A DNA stretch of 24,780 bases, taken from NCBI GenBank assembly GCA_934254835.1, contig CAKQMI010000029.1, positions 1 to 24,780 on the forward strand, written 5' to 3'. Position 1 is the first letter of the stretch, and each line of letters begins with the position of its first letter. Positions 13,268-21,767 of this stretch are shown here, one piece after another. Made by a program: the position numbers and the translations under genes. Below the pieces are notes generated by a model. That model was not told the DNA's origin and made no database searches. It saw only the letters and a list, made by a program, of their open reading frames with translations. This DNA is from an uncultured Clostridia bacterium. Lineage in GTDB: Bacteria; Bacillota; Clostridia; Christensenellales; CAG-917.

Positions 13268-14050
13268 ATGGAAGAAAGCACGATTACAGTCAAAAATTTA
13301 TGCGTTTTCGCTTACTTTTTCAACTCGACGAAAAAGATTGTCGACGAGGTTTCGTTCGCCTTGAAACGGGGCGAGCGTCTTGCGGTCGTGGGCGAGTCCG
13401 GCAGTGGAAAGTCGATGATTGTCAACGCGGTCACGTCCTCGCTTGCCGACAACTGTTTTGCGACGGGGCAAGTCCTTTTCAACGGCGACGATCTCCTCAA
13501 AAAAAGCAAAAACAAAAATGAATATTTGGGCAAAAATATCGTGTTTATTCCGCAAGGCGGGGCGGAGTCGCTGAACCCGAGCCTCAAAATCAAAACGCAA
13601 ATGTACGAGGCGTTGCGCCAAGCGGGACACAAACTCGACAAAAAGGACAAAAAAGAGTTTGCCTTGTTCAATCTTGCGCGGGCGGGGCTTATGAACGGCG
13701 AGGAAATCCTCAAAAAATATCCCTTTGAAATCAGTGGCGGAGAGGCGCAACGGGTGGTGCTTGCCATGGCGATGTGCGCCCATGCCGAACTTATCGTCGC
13801 GGACGAGGCGACAAGGGGCATTGACCAAGAAAACGTCGATGCTTTTTGGGATTGTATGAACAGGGATTTTGCGTCGTCGTCGCTCATCGTGGTGACGCAC
13901 GATATGTCCGTTGCCAAAATGTGCCACTACGTTTTGGTGCTGAAAGAGGGGCGCGTGCAAGAGTACGGAAAAACCGAGGAAGTCTTTGCCTCTCCAAAAA
14001 ACGAATATACGAAAAGCCTGATTTCGGCAAGCGGGGCGCGGTATGATTGA
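13268..14050 (+). CDS. Peptide/nickel-type ABC transporter ATPase 1
   Basis: 260 residues. Walker A GESGSGKS (42-49), Q-loop (Q96 in FIPQGG), signature ISGGE (155-159), Walker B LIVADE (175-180) and switch His (H211 in VTHD). It is of the DppD/OppD/NikD group. It is short like NikD and lacks the longer C-terminal OppD/DppD tail with its Cys cluster. No Shine-Dalgarno site precedes the ATG, and the -10 box is 7 bases away, so the transcript may be leaderless. It is the first gene of a five-gene transporter operon and overlaps the next gene by 8 bases. The substrate is not proven; nickel or a small peptide is likely. Confidence 0.9.
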   Translation: MEESTITVKNLCVFAYFFNSTKKIVDEVSFALKRGERLAVVGESGSGKSMIVNAVTSSLADNCFATGQVLFNGDDLLKKSKNKNEYLGKNIVFIPQGGAESLNPSLKIKTQMYEALRQAGHKLDKKDKKEFALFNLARAGLMNGEEILKKYPFEISGGEAQRVVLAMAMCAHAELIVADEATRGIDQENVDAFWDCMNRDFASSSLIVVTHDMSVAKMCHYVLVLKEGRVQEYGKTEEVFASPKNEYTKSLISASGARYD

Positions 14051-14738
14051 AGTGCTGAACGTGTCCAAAACCTTTGTGACGGGAAAGGGCAAAAATCAAA
14101 CCGCCGTACAGCCGTTGAAAGACGTGTCGTTGTCAATACAAAACGGCGAGATAGTCGGGCTTGTCGGCAAGAGCGGTGAGGGAAAAAGCACCCTTTGCAA
14201 CATACTTTGCGGGCTTATTTCGCCGGACGAAGGGCAGGTTTTGTTGGACGGGCAACCGCTGTTTTCTGGAAAAAACAAGTACGATAAGCGAGCGGGGCGC
14301 GCCGTGCAACTTATACCGCAAAAACCGCTTCTCGCGCTCGATCCGTCACAAAGGATAGGCGGAGCGGTAAAGGAGGCTTTGGTGTTCTCGGGACTTGCAA
14401 AACGCGGCAAGGACGCCGAGGCAAAAATGCTGGAATTATTCGACACGGTGGGATTGGAGCACACTCTTCGGTCCAGGCTACCTATTCATCTCAGCGGTGG
14501 ACAGGCGCAAAGAGCGGTGATTGCAAGGGCGCTGGCATTAAGCCCACAAGTGCTTGTATCGGACGAGTCCACGTCGATGCTCGATTCCACGACTCAACAA
14601 AACATCGTCGCGTTACTCGGCTCGCTGGTGAAAGAAAAGGGCGTGTCGCTGTTGTTTATATCCCACGATATGCGACTGGTGCGCGACTTTTCAGACAAGA
14701 TATATTTGATAAAAGACGGCAACGTCGAAAAAATATAA
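14043..14738 (+). CDS. Peptide/nickel-type ABC transporter ATPase 2
   Basis: 231 residues. Walker A GKSGEGKS (42-49), Q-loop IPQKP (91-95), signature LSGGQ (150-154), Walker B VLVSDE (170-175) and switch His in SHDM (208-209). It resembles the DppF/OppF/NikE group and should pair with ATPase 1 to energise the two permeases. It is shorter than most family members (about 265 residues or more), ending just after the D-loop and H-loop region. The start ATG overlaps the stop of ATPase 1. The gene order ATPase-ATPase-lipoprotein-permease-permease is complete in this operon. Confidence 0.9.
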   Translation: MIEVLNVSKTFVTGKGKNQTAVQPLKDVSLSIQNGEIVGLVGKSGEGKSTLCNILCGLISPDEGQVLLDGQPLFSGKNKYDKRAGRAVQLIPQKPLLALDPSQRIGGAVKEALVFSGLAKRGKDAEAKMLELFDTVGLEHTLRSRLPIHLSGGQAQRAVIARALALSPQVLVSDESTSMLDSTTQQNIVALLGSLVKEKGVSLLFISHDMRLVRDFSDKIYLIKDGNVEKI

Positions 14739-14765
14739 AAAAGACTTTTTATAAGGAGCAAAACA

Positions 14766-16355
14766 ATGAGAAGAAAGCAGTTTTTAACCGCACTTTTGGT
14801 GATTGTCATGGTTGTCTTGGCAAGCGTCGGTTTTACGGCGTGCCAACAGAAATACAAAAACAAAGAGCCAAATCGCACGCTCGTCGTAGGCACAACATTG
14901 ACGGTCGATTCACTCAACCGTCTTGACGCAGACGGCGGTGATCCCGGCTACAATTTCAGCAGAATCGCATACACCGTATCGCAACTTACGCCGGTTGGAA
15001 AAATCGACGGCAAAACCGTTGATATCTCGTGCAAATACACCGTGTCCGAGGACGGCAAGACCGTCACTCTCACCCAAAAAGACGGCTATAAATGGCACGA
15101 CGGCAAGGACGTCACCATCGACGACGTTGAATATACGTTGAAATATTATGAAAAAGATAAAGATTACGTCAACGTAGTAAAAGAGGGCAAATCTTTGATT
15201 TACACCGTCAACGATGCGAACAAATTCCTTGAAAAAGTTGCGCTCGATATGTTGATGCCAAAACATATTTTTGAAGGGAAAACCAAAGAAACGCTCACCG
15301 ACGAGGAGTCGGTAATCGGCGCAGGTCCTTTCAAATATGCGGGAAGAGACGAGAATGCCGGCACAATCACTTTTGAAAAGTTTCAAGATTATCCGCTTGC
15401 CGACAAAGTGCAATTCAACAAAGTCGTATTCAAAAAATACGGCTCGGACGACGTACTTGCGCTGGCTCTTAAAAAGGGCGAGATAGACACGACTTTCGTT
15501 TATGCAAAAGGACTTAACGAACAAGCCGTCGAGGCTTTGAGCGGGGCGAAAAACGTACAACTTATTTCAAAATCCGCCAAAGGAATCCAAAAAATGTTGG
15601 TATTCAACAACCAAAAAATGACGAATGTCAACGTGAAAAAAGCAATCGCTCTTTCGATAGATTACAAGGCTCTTCGCGAGAAGTTCAAAAAAGACGGAAT
15701 ACCCTCGAAGCAGGGTTTGGTCGGCGCAGGTATCGACGGATACAAAGAAACCCCCGATTGGGCGCGCAACCTTGACGAAGCCAAAAGATTGTTGAAAGCC
15801 GAAGGGTATTCCGAGACGAAAAAATTCCAGTTTGAACTTTTAGTTCGTGCAGGAACAAACGACACCGAATACGCGCAACTTTTACAAACTCAAATCGAAG
15901 AAACCGGTCTTGTCAAAGTAACGTTGTTGGCAAAAGAAACGAATGCTTGGAGAGAGTATTATAAAGATGGCAAACACATGGCGAGCTTGATTGCAATTAC
16001 CGAGGGCGGATACGGTATGGTTGCGGGATATGGCTCGAAATACTTGCTTGCAAAAAACACGAGTTTGGTCACGGATAATCCCGTTTCGCAAGGTCAAATG
16101 CTTGTCGAAAAGGACGAAAAACTTACCGAGTTCGGCACAATCCTGAACGCTATGATGACGGCGAAGGACAAAGCGGAACACGACAAAGCGGTTGGCGATT
16201 ATCAAGACTATATTATGAACAACGTACTTTGCGTCCCGTTCTTCTATTCGGGCGTGACGTTCGGCGCAAGCAGAACGCTTGACGGGTTCAGATACGACGA
16301 TATAACGGCAACTATCCTCAACGTCGTGACGTTTGAAACCTTGAAAAGGGTATAA
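14766..16355 (+). CDS. ABC transporter substrate-binding lipoprotein (SBP family 5)
   Basis: 529 residues. A lipoprotein signal peptide (basic MRRKQ, hydrophobic 6-22, then GFTAC with the lipidated Cys at 26) anchors it outside the membrane. The mature part has family-5 features: TLVVGTTLTVDSLNRLD at the N-terminus, WHDGKDVTIDDVEYTLKYYE near 105-125, GAGPFKY near 180 and the C-terminal VLCVPFFYSG. Proteins of this family bind di- and oligopeptides or nickel complexes. I see no diagnostic nickel ligand pattern. The gene has a clear AAGGAG site. A hairpin follows it, which probably lets the binding protein be made in excess over the permeases. Confidence 0.92.
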   Translation: MRRKQFLTALLVIVMVVLASVGFTACQQKYKNKEPNRTLVVGTTLTVDSLNRLDADGGDPGYNFSRIAYTVSQLTPVGKIDGKTVDISCKYTVSEDGKTVTLTQKDGYKWHDGKDVTIDDVEYTLKYYEKDKDYVNVVKEGKSLIYTVNDANKFLEKVALDMLMPKHIFEGKTKETLTDEESVIGAGPFKYAGRDENAGTITFEKFQDYPLADKVQFNKVVFKKYGSDDVLALALKKGEIDTTFVYAKGLNEQAVEALSGAKNVQLISKSAKGIQKMLVFNNQKMTNVNVKKAIALSIDYKALREKFKKDGIPSKQGLVGAGIDGYKETPDWARNLDEAKRLLKAEGYSETKKFQFELLVRAGTNDTEYAQLLQTQIEETGLVKVTLLAKETNAWREYYKDGKHMASLIAITEGGYGMVAGYGSKYLLAKNTSLVTDNPVSQGQMLVEKDEKLTEFGTILNAMMTAKDKAEHDKAVGDYQDYIMNNVLCVPFFYSGVTFGASRTLDGFRYDDITATILNVVTFETLKRV

Positions 16356-16374
16356 CAAAAATTAGTTGGTTTGT

Positions 16375-16401
16375 GGCGGTTGCGCTTTTTGCGCGACCGC
16401 C
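16375..16401 (+). other. Intercistronic hairpin between lipoprotein and permease genes
   Basis: GGCGGTTGCGC (16375-16385) and GCGCGACCGCC (16391-16401), loop T5, pair over 11 bp with one G-U. No T-run follows, so it is more likely a 3' stabilising or processing structure for the lipoprotein message than a full terminator. Confidence 0.6.
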
Positions 16402-16410
16402 AAAAAAAGT

Positions 16411-17373
16411 ATGGCAAAGAGAATAGGCAAAAGTTTATTATTTTCGATTGTGGCACTGGTGGCGATATTTGTCGTCAACTTCTTTTTGCCACGTCTTATG
16501 CCGGGCGATCCTTTGGGCAACCTCGTCGGCGCGGACGAAAGCACCATGACCAAGGAGGAATACGACGCTCTTTATCACGAAATGGGGCTTGATTTGCCAC
16601 TTGGAAAGCAATTCAAGAACTACGTTTCCGCCTTATTCAAGGGCGACTGGGGCTATTCCTATCACCGCGGTGCGGACGTCGGAAATATCATCGTCAAAAA
16701 CATACCGCGCACCTTGCAGATAACGTTGCCTGCCTGGATTTTGTCGGCGGTTTTGGCGTGCTGGCTGGGGCTTGTCGCGGGCAACGCCAAGTCCAAAATA
16801 AAGGACGTCACAATATCGGGCGGTATGATGATAATCGACGCCGTCCCGACCTTTTTGTTTGCGATAATTTTGCTTATTCTGTTTGCTTTCGAGTGGGATA
16901 TACTCCCGTCGGGCGGGCTGAACTCGCCGAACCCCGACAACGTGGCGGTGGACAGACTGCAACACTTGATTTTGCCCGTGTTGACACTTGTCATCGTGTC
17001 CACGCCCAAAAAGTATTTGCTTGTGCGCAACCAGTCGGCGAGCATACAGGAAGAACCGTATATGACCTACGCGCGCGCCAAAGGACTGGGCAACGCAAGG
17101 CTTGAACTCGTACATACGCTTCCAAACATTTCCACCGCGTTCATTTCCATGCTCGGCACGAGTTTCGGACATATGATTGCGGGCTCGATTGTCATCGAAA
17201 AGGTTTTTTCCATCGACGGCGTCGGTATGCTTGTGAACAGGGCGATAAGCGACAAAGACTTCCCGATGCTTCAGGGCGCATTGTTCGTGATTGCGATAAG
17301 CGTGATTGCGTCCAACTTCATCGCCGACGTCATAGCCTCGCTTTGCGAGCCACGGCAAAGGAGACAACAATGA
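16411..17373 (+). CDS. ABC transporter permease, DppB/NikB type
   Basis: 320 residues from the ATG at 16411; an upstream in-frame TTG at 16366 would run through the hairpin and is rejected. TM1 spans about 10-29, followed by the typical extracellular loop with RLMPGDPLG and LPLGKQFKNY. The BPD_transp_1 core follows, with the cytoplasmic EAA-type loop YMTYARAKGL near 216-225 that docks on the ATPases. It is a subunit of the transporter started at 13268. Its stop overlaps the start of the second permease (ATGA). The ribosome site is weak, which may be met by coupling or by the hairpin upstream. Confidence 0.9.
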   Translation: MAKRIGKSLLFSIVALVAIFVVNFFLPRLMPGDPLGNLVGADESTMTKEEYDALYHEMGLDLPLGKQFKNYVSALFKGDWGYSYHRGADVGNIIVKNIPRTLQITLPAWILSAVLACWLGLVAGNAKSKIKDVTISGGMMIIDAVPTFLFAIILLILFAFEWDILPSGGLNSPNPDNVAVDRLQHLILPVLTLVIVSTPKKYLLVRNQSASIQEEPYMTYARAKGLGNARLELVHTLPNISTAFISMLGTSFGHMIAGSIVIEKVFSIDGVGMLVNRAISDKDFPMLQGALFVIAISVIASNFIADVIASLCEPRQRRQQ

Positions 17374-18233
17374 GTAATCTGCGCGAGCGAGAATACAAAG
17401 CCAAGCGCAATTTATCCACCGTGGTGTTTGCGCTGGGGATAGCCATACTTTTGACGTTCGTTGTGTTTGCGGTGTTTGGCGAAAAGATTGCGCCGTACTC
17501 CCCGCGCGAAAGTTTCGACAAGTTTTTGCCTTGCTCCAAGGAGCACCTTTTGGGCACGAACAATATCGGCTACGACATTTGGTCGCAACTTATCGTCGCA
17601 ACTCGCTCAACGCTCATCGTCGGCGTGACAAGCGCGCTTGCGTGTCTTGTAATTGGCGTATCGGTGGGGCTTTTGGCGGGGTATATCGGCGGTGTTGCGG
17701 GCGAGGCGATAAACGGGTTTATCAACTTCTTTTTGCTTTTGCCGTTGCTTCCCGTGGCAATCGTAATCGCCTCATACACGAGCGGGAATAAAATGAGCAT
17801 TATCCTCACCATATCGTTGCTTTGTTGGTGCTCGACGGCAAGAGCGGTCAGGGCAAAAACCATGAGCGTCAAAAACTCGGACTACGTCAAGTCTATGAGG
17901 TCGATGGGCTACGGCACGGGCAGGATACTTTTCCGCCACGTTCTGCCAAACGTTATGGACGTCGCGCTGGCAAGGTTTATGCCGTCGGTCGCAAGTTGCA
18001 TTCTCGTCGAGGCGACTTTGAGTTTTCTCGGAATGGGGAGCGTCACCGACGTTACTTGGGGCGTGATGATTCAAAATGCGTTCAACTACGGCGGAATACT
18101 GCTGAAAAAATACAACTGGATTATGGCGCCGGGGTGCGCGATAATGCTCATGCAACTTGCCATATATATGATAAATCAATACATCGAGTTCCGACGCAAA
18201 ATCGTGCAGGAAAGCACGATAAACAATATATAA
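17370..18233 (+). CDS. ABC transporter permease, DppC/NikC type
   Basis: 287 residues from the ATG at 17370, preceded by AAGGAG. The N-terminal helix (about 17-36) is followed by the DppC-type segment with HLLGTNNIGYDIWSQL and then four or five more membrane spans. The EAA-type loop lies near 169-190 (SDYVKSMRSMGYG). The C-terminal ATLSFLGMG and WGVMI motifs are typical of the family. With the permease at 16411 it forms the membrane channel for the substrate delivered by the lipoprotein. Confidence 0.9.
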   Translation: MSNLREREYKAKRNLSTVVFALGIAILLTFVVFAVFGEKIAPYSPRESFDKFLPCSKEHLLGTNNIGYDIWSQLIVATRSTLIVGVTSALACLVIGVSVGLLAGYIGGVAGEAINGFINFFLLLPLLPVAIVIASYTSGNKMSIILTISLLCWCSTARAVRAKTMSVKNSDYVKSMRSMGYGTGRILFRHVLPNVMDVALARFMPSVASCILVEATLSFLGMGSVTDVTWGVMIQNAFNYGGILLKKYNWIMAPGCAIMLMQLAIYMINQYIEFRRKIVQESTINNI

Positions 18234-18274
18234 TAAACGATAAAGTGCCGATTGTGGCAAAAAAAGGAAGAAAT

Positions 18275-19090
18275 ATGTGTGCAGGAAACCCACATCACAA
18301 ACACGCGTTGATAAGCGATATTCACGCCGTCCGCGACCAAGAAATATTGTTTGATAAGCCGTTTTCGAAAAGCGTCGAGGACGACGAAGAAGTGACGCTT
18401 AAAAGGAAAAAGCACAAGGAAAATCCCTCGTTTCAGACGCTTATGGAGCTTGGAAACGCGCTTGCTTTTCAGATGAGATACAACGAGGCAATTTCGTGTT
18501 TTGAGGAAGCAATCAAGATAAATCCCGATGACTATCAGGCACGCCGTAAGTGCGCCGGCAGATACCTTTCAACGCTCAGGCTCGACAAAGCGGAGGCAGG
18601 TTTTTTGTGGTGCGACGAGCGGGCAGAGGACAAGCTCGATACCAAATATATGCTCGGCTGTTGCGCGTATTATAAGTACGAGTACGAAAAGGCGATGGGG
18701 TATTTCGACGAGTGTTTCGCGCTGTCCGAAGACGACGACGATATGTACGTTGCAGTGCTTTTTTGGGCGATTGCGTGTGCGGTGCAACTGGGGCGTGATG
18801 TTGCCGACGTGCTTCAAAAATACAAGGATTTGCACATCGGTCACCATACGGGCTATATGCAGGCGGTGCGCTTGTTTATGGGCGACGATATCGAAACGTG
18901 CGACAATATCCCTTTTGACGACGAACTCCAGCGTTGCATTTTTTCCTACGGCGTACATTTGTATTATTTGCATAAAGCGGACAATGCGCGCGCCGACGTC
19001 GCGCTTCAAAGCACCTTATCCCGCGACACCTACTTTTCGGCGTTTGCCTATCTCGGTGCCTACACCGAATACCTAAAACCAAAAATATGA
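18275..19090 (+). CDS. TPR-repeat protein with Cys/His-rich N-terminus
   Basis: 271 residues from the ATG at 18275, preceded by AAGGAAG; a longer frame upstream lies inside the permease gene and is rejected. TPR-like helical pairs occupy about 52-85 (ALAFQMRYNEAISCFEEAIK, then INPDD), 86-119 and 122-155 (YYKYEYEKAMGYFDECF). The N-terminus reads MCAGNPHHKHALISDIHAV, a cluster of one Cys and several His that could bind a metal. It ends the transporter operon (41-base gap, strong terminator after). I do not recognise a named family. A role as a metal-binding adaptor is speculation from the context. Confidence 0.8.
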   Translation: MCAGNPHHKHALISDIHAVRDQEILFDKPFSKSVEDDEEVTLKRKKHKENPSFQTLMELGNALAFQMRYNEAISCFEEAIKINPDDYQARRKCAGRYLSTLRLDKAEAGFLWCDERAEDKLDTKYMLGCCAYYKYEYEKAMGYFDECFALSEDDDDMYVAVLFWAIACAVQLGRDVADVLQKYKDLHIGHHTGYMQAVRLFMGDDIETCDNIPFDDELQRCIFSYGVHLYYLHKADNARADVALQSTLSRDTYFSAFAYLGAYTEYLKPKI

Positions 19091-19111
19091 AACCTTTTGA
19101 ACAACCCTTAA

Positions 19112-19145
19112 ATGCCCGTTTGCGCAATCAAGCGGGCGTTTTTTT
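19112..19145 (+). terminator. Terminator of the transporter/TPR operon
   Basis: ATGCCCGTTTG (19112-19122) pairs with CAAGCGGGCGT (19129-19139) over 11 bp with two G-U pairs, loop CGCAAT, followed by a T7 run. Confidence 0.85.
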
Positions 19146-19167
19146 ATATTTGACAAGCCGTAACGAA

Positions 19168-19196
19168 GTTTTCGCCTAAAAACGCGAGGGCAATAC
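19168..19196 (+). repeat. Dispersed 29-nt repeat, copy 2
   Basis: It matches 10945-10973 at 27 of 29 positions, in the same orientation. It lies 17 bases upstream of the -35 box of the TIR operon. Confidence 0.65.
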
Positions 19197-19213
19197 CAAC
19201 TTGCATTTTTCGG

Positions 19214-19243
19214 TTGGCATACCACGCGCGCGTATGGTACAAT
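19214..19243 (+). promoter_or_regulatory. Candidate promoter of the TIR-PP2C/RyR operon
   Basis: TTGGCA (19214-19219) and TACAAT (19238-19243) are 18 nt apart. The spacer holds the palindrome ACGCGCGCGT, and CCAAC/GTTGG pair just upstream. The operon thus has its own control, separate from the transporter operon, which is closed by a terminator. Confidence 0.55.
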
Positions 19244-19301
19244 TAAAAAATAGTGACAGAAACGTCCTAACGAATGAAAAGTTTTTGATAAGGAGATGCA
19301 A

Positions 19302-21710
19302 ATGCAGACAGCCATCGACGTTCGAGGATATTACAACTACGCCTTTTTGAGGAAGAAACTGAACGAAATCTCATCAATAATAGCCGATATATTGCCAAAG
19401 GACAAAGCAAAGCGCAAAGACTATCTGCTCAGTTACGACTTCATTCTCGACTGCACGAAAACCTATGAAAGGTTCACGTTTGACGACGTCACGGTGCTGA
19501 CGTTTCTTCTGGCGACTTACAAGGAAAACGACGGCTTTTACGATTTGAAGGTGTTCAGAGAGGACGAGGCGTTCGTTGCGTTTTATATATTGGCGTTGCA
19601 TTATTATCGAAAGCGCGACGCCGAGATTATGTTCGACGTTTTGCACGAGTACGTCGGGAACGCCGACAAGCAATTCTCCTTTGAAAAGTATCCGATGATT
19701 TGGGATTTGGTCAACCGATACGCAATAATCACAAGGAACTATGCGGTACTTCTTGCAAGCGCGGAGGCGGGCAGTCGGGCGATGCCGAAAAACGTCGCTA
19801 TGGGGGTGTCCTATACCGAGGGCGTCTGCATGTGGGCGAACGACGTTTTTTACAAAACCGAGCACGTCGATCCCAAGACTTTCCCGATTGAGATAAACGA
19901 AAAGGGCGCAAAGGATTTCCAAAAAGATACGCTGATAAACGCGCTGTCCTATTCGGTGAAAGCGATTCTCAACAACCCTTCTTATGCCAAATACTACTTT
20001 CAGTTTGCCGAGTTGCTGTTTTACGTCAGGGTGCTTTTCACCGACAAGTCATTGACGGTTGACGGCGGGGCGGTAAACGAATACAACAAAAAGCAATTCA
20101 ATCAAATTGTCAAGTCGCTCAAAAGCGTAAAGTCGTGCGAAAACGTCACTTGCGATTGGGCGGGCGTCACCGATTCCGAGCCTTCGGCGATAAGAATATA
20201 TATACTGCGATTTGTGGATATTGCGCTGGAATATGCCACCACCGAGGACGAAAAAACACGGTACAAACGCTTTTACGAGATGACGGAAAACTACTTCGAG
20301 AAAAAGTCCGCGTCAATCAATTTAAGAAAAAACAAGATTATAAATTCCAAAAAGTTTGACGATTGCAAAAACCTCGTGAAGTGTCAGGAACGCGGGGAAT
20401 ACGTGCTTATCAGCTATTCACGTGCCGATTATAAATCGGTATTTTGCGATATTTTGGAGTATCAGGAGGCGGGAATCGGCGTCGTCTTTGACGACAAACT
20501 GGACGAAATGAGTTCGGCACCCGACTCAAAGTGGTACGAGTCGTTTCAAGGGCTTATGAAAAAAGCGAAAGCCCTCATCTGTTTCGTCAGCGAAAACTAT
20601 ATTCAAAGCGAGGCGGTAATGCGCGAGCTCGATATGGCGACGAAAGCGGGCATTACGATTATCCCCGTCGATTTGACCGGTGGCAAGCAAATATCAGCGG
20701 TCATCGCATCGGTTTTCCGCGCGGGCAAAGTTTTGCCGTCCAAACACATTAAACTTCTGACCACGGTATTCGACGACGATCAACTTATGTATTGCAAGGG
20801 AAGAAACGCCGATACCGTGACGCACATTCCCAAAATCGAAAAGGTTTTGTTTGCAAAATGCAAGGAAGTATTCAGTAAAGTCACGGCTGAATGCGGAGCC
20901 AAAGCAAACTCCCGCGACGGCATTTCGTACAGACCGCAGGAGGATTTTTTCGTCTGTGATAAAAACAACGGGATATACGTCGTTGCCGACGGCATAACGC
21001 GACAAGAAGGGTATACAGACGAAAAAAGTTCGGCGTCGCAATATACAAAAACCTTTTGCGAAAACTTGCACGGTGCCATCGTTTCCAACATGAAAGAGAA
21101 CGTTGCCGATCCGTACATAATGCTCAATCGTTCGTTCAGCGAAGCGGTTAATATGACAAAAAATGCACTTGAACAAGACAAAAACTATGCTAAAGTATGC
21201 GAAAGTGCAAAAACCCTTGCCAAAGAAAAAGGCGTCTATTTTGAAAATCCGGGGTGCGTGTTCGTCGTGGGCGTGGTGTACAACGGCACGTTGTATTACG
21301 GTCACGTCGGCGATTGCGCAATACTGATGTATAGGAAAGGTCAGGTTCTGGCACTTACCGAATCGCAGACGGAATATGCGTTCAAGGTTGCAAACGTCGA
21401 AGGGGACAGGGCGCTTCTTTACGATAAATACGTCAACAAACCGTCAAACGAACACGGCTACGGCGTGGTCAACGGAGATGCGGGCGTGTATGCGTTTTTC
21501 AAGGTTTCCTCGATTGAGCTTTTGGACGGCGACAACGTGTTTTTGGCGTCCGACGGGATAAGCGAATTTTTAAGAAGAAATGCTTTAAGCGTTCAAGGAA
21601 TGAAAACCGTGGACGAGATATTTGAAAAACAAAATGCCGAAAGAGACGGCGCGTTTGACGACAGAACGCTCATTCGCATTAACGTCGGAAAAACCGATTT
21701 TGCAGAATAA
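19302..21710 (+). CDS. TIR-PP2C fusion protein with N-terminal helical region
   Basis: 802 residues from the ATG at 19302 (AAGGAG 6 bases upstream; the ATG at 19296 touches that site). Residues 1-350 are helical and TPR-like around 205-245 (KYYFQFAELLFY). A TIR domain spans about 366-460: YVLISYSRADY (367-377), VVFDDKL (394-400) and SEAVMRELDMA (436-446) with the putative catalytic Glu at 442. A PP2C phosphatase spans about 542-796 with metal and catalytic acids in PQEDFF (545-550), VADG (D563), HVGDCAILMYRKGQ (D671), LASDGISEF (D751) and FDDRTL (D787). Bacterial TIR domains cleave NAD or make cyclic ADP-ribose isomers; PP2C removes phosphate from Ser/Thr. The RyR membrane gene follows 57 bases on. 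Domain calls are firm; the role in immunity or signalling is inference. Confidence 0.88.
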   Translation: MQTAIDVRGYYNYAFLRKKLNEISSIIADILPKDKAKRKDYLLSYDFILDCTKTYERFTFDDVTVLTFLLATYKENDGFYDLKVFREDEAFVAFYILALHYYRKRDAEIMFDVLHEYVGNADKQFSFEKYPMIWDLVNRYAIITRNYAVLLASAEAGSRAMPKNVAMGVSYTEGVCMWANDVFYKTEHVDPKTFPIEINEKGAKDFQKDTLINALSYSVKAILNNPSYAKYYFQFAELLFYVRVLFTDKSLTVDGGAVNEYNKKQFNQIVKSLKSVKSCENVTCDWAGVTDSEPSAIRIYILRFVDIALEYATTEDEKTRYKRFYEMTENYFEKKSASINLRKNKIINSKKFDDCKNLVKCQERGEYVLISYSRADYKSVFCDILEYQEAGIGVVFDDKLDEMSSAPDSKWYESFQGLMKKAKALICFVSENYIQSEAVMRELDMATKAGITIIPVDLTGGKQISAVIASVFRAGKVLPSKHIKLLTTVFDDDQLMYCKGRNADTVTHIPKIEKVLFAKCKEVFSKVTAECGAKANSRDGISYRPQEDFFVCDKNNGIYVVADGITRQEGYTDEKSSASQYTKTFCENLHGAIVSNMKENVADPYIMLNRSFSEAVNMTKNALEQDKNYAKVCESAKTLAKEKGVYFENPGCVFVVGVVYNGTLYYGHVGDCAILMYRKGQVLALTESQTEYAFKVANVEGDRALLYDKYVNKPSNEHGYGVVNGDAGVYAFFKVSSIELLDGDNVFLASDGISEFLRRNALSVQGMKTVDEIFEKQNAERDGAFDDRTLIRINVGKTDFAE

Positions 21711-21724
21711 TTTGAAAACGTAAA

Positions 21725-21737
21725 GTGGCGTCGCCAC
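21725..21737 (+). other. Intercistronic palindrome GTGGCGTCGCCAC
   Basis: A 6-bp stem with a one-base centre between the TIR-PP2C and RyR genes, with no T-run. It may tune relative expression. A strong AAGGAAGGAG site follows before the ATG at 21768. Confidence 0.4.
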
Positions 21738-21767
21738 GCTTAAAACCAAAGGAAGGAGAACGGCAAA

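Noticed and set aside
17822..18274. Longer start for the TPR protein
   Set aside because: The frame lies inside the permease gene and gives low-complexity Arg/Gly-rich sequence; ATG 18275 has AAGGAAG.
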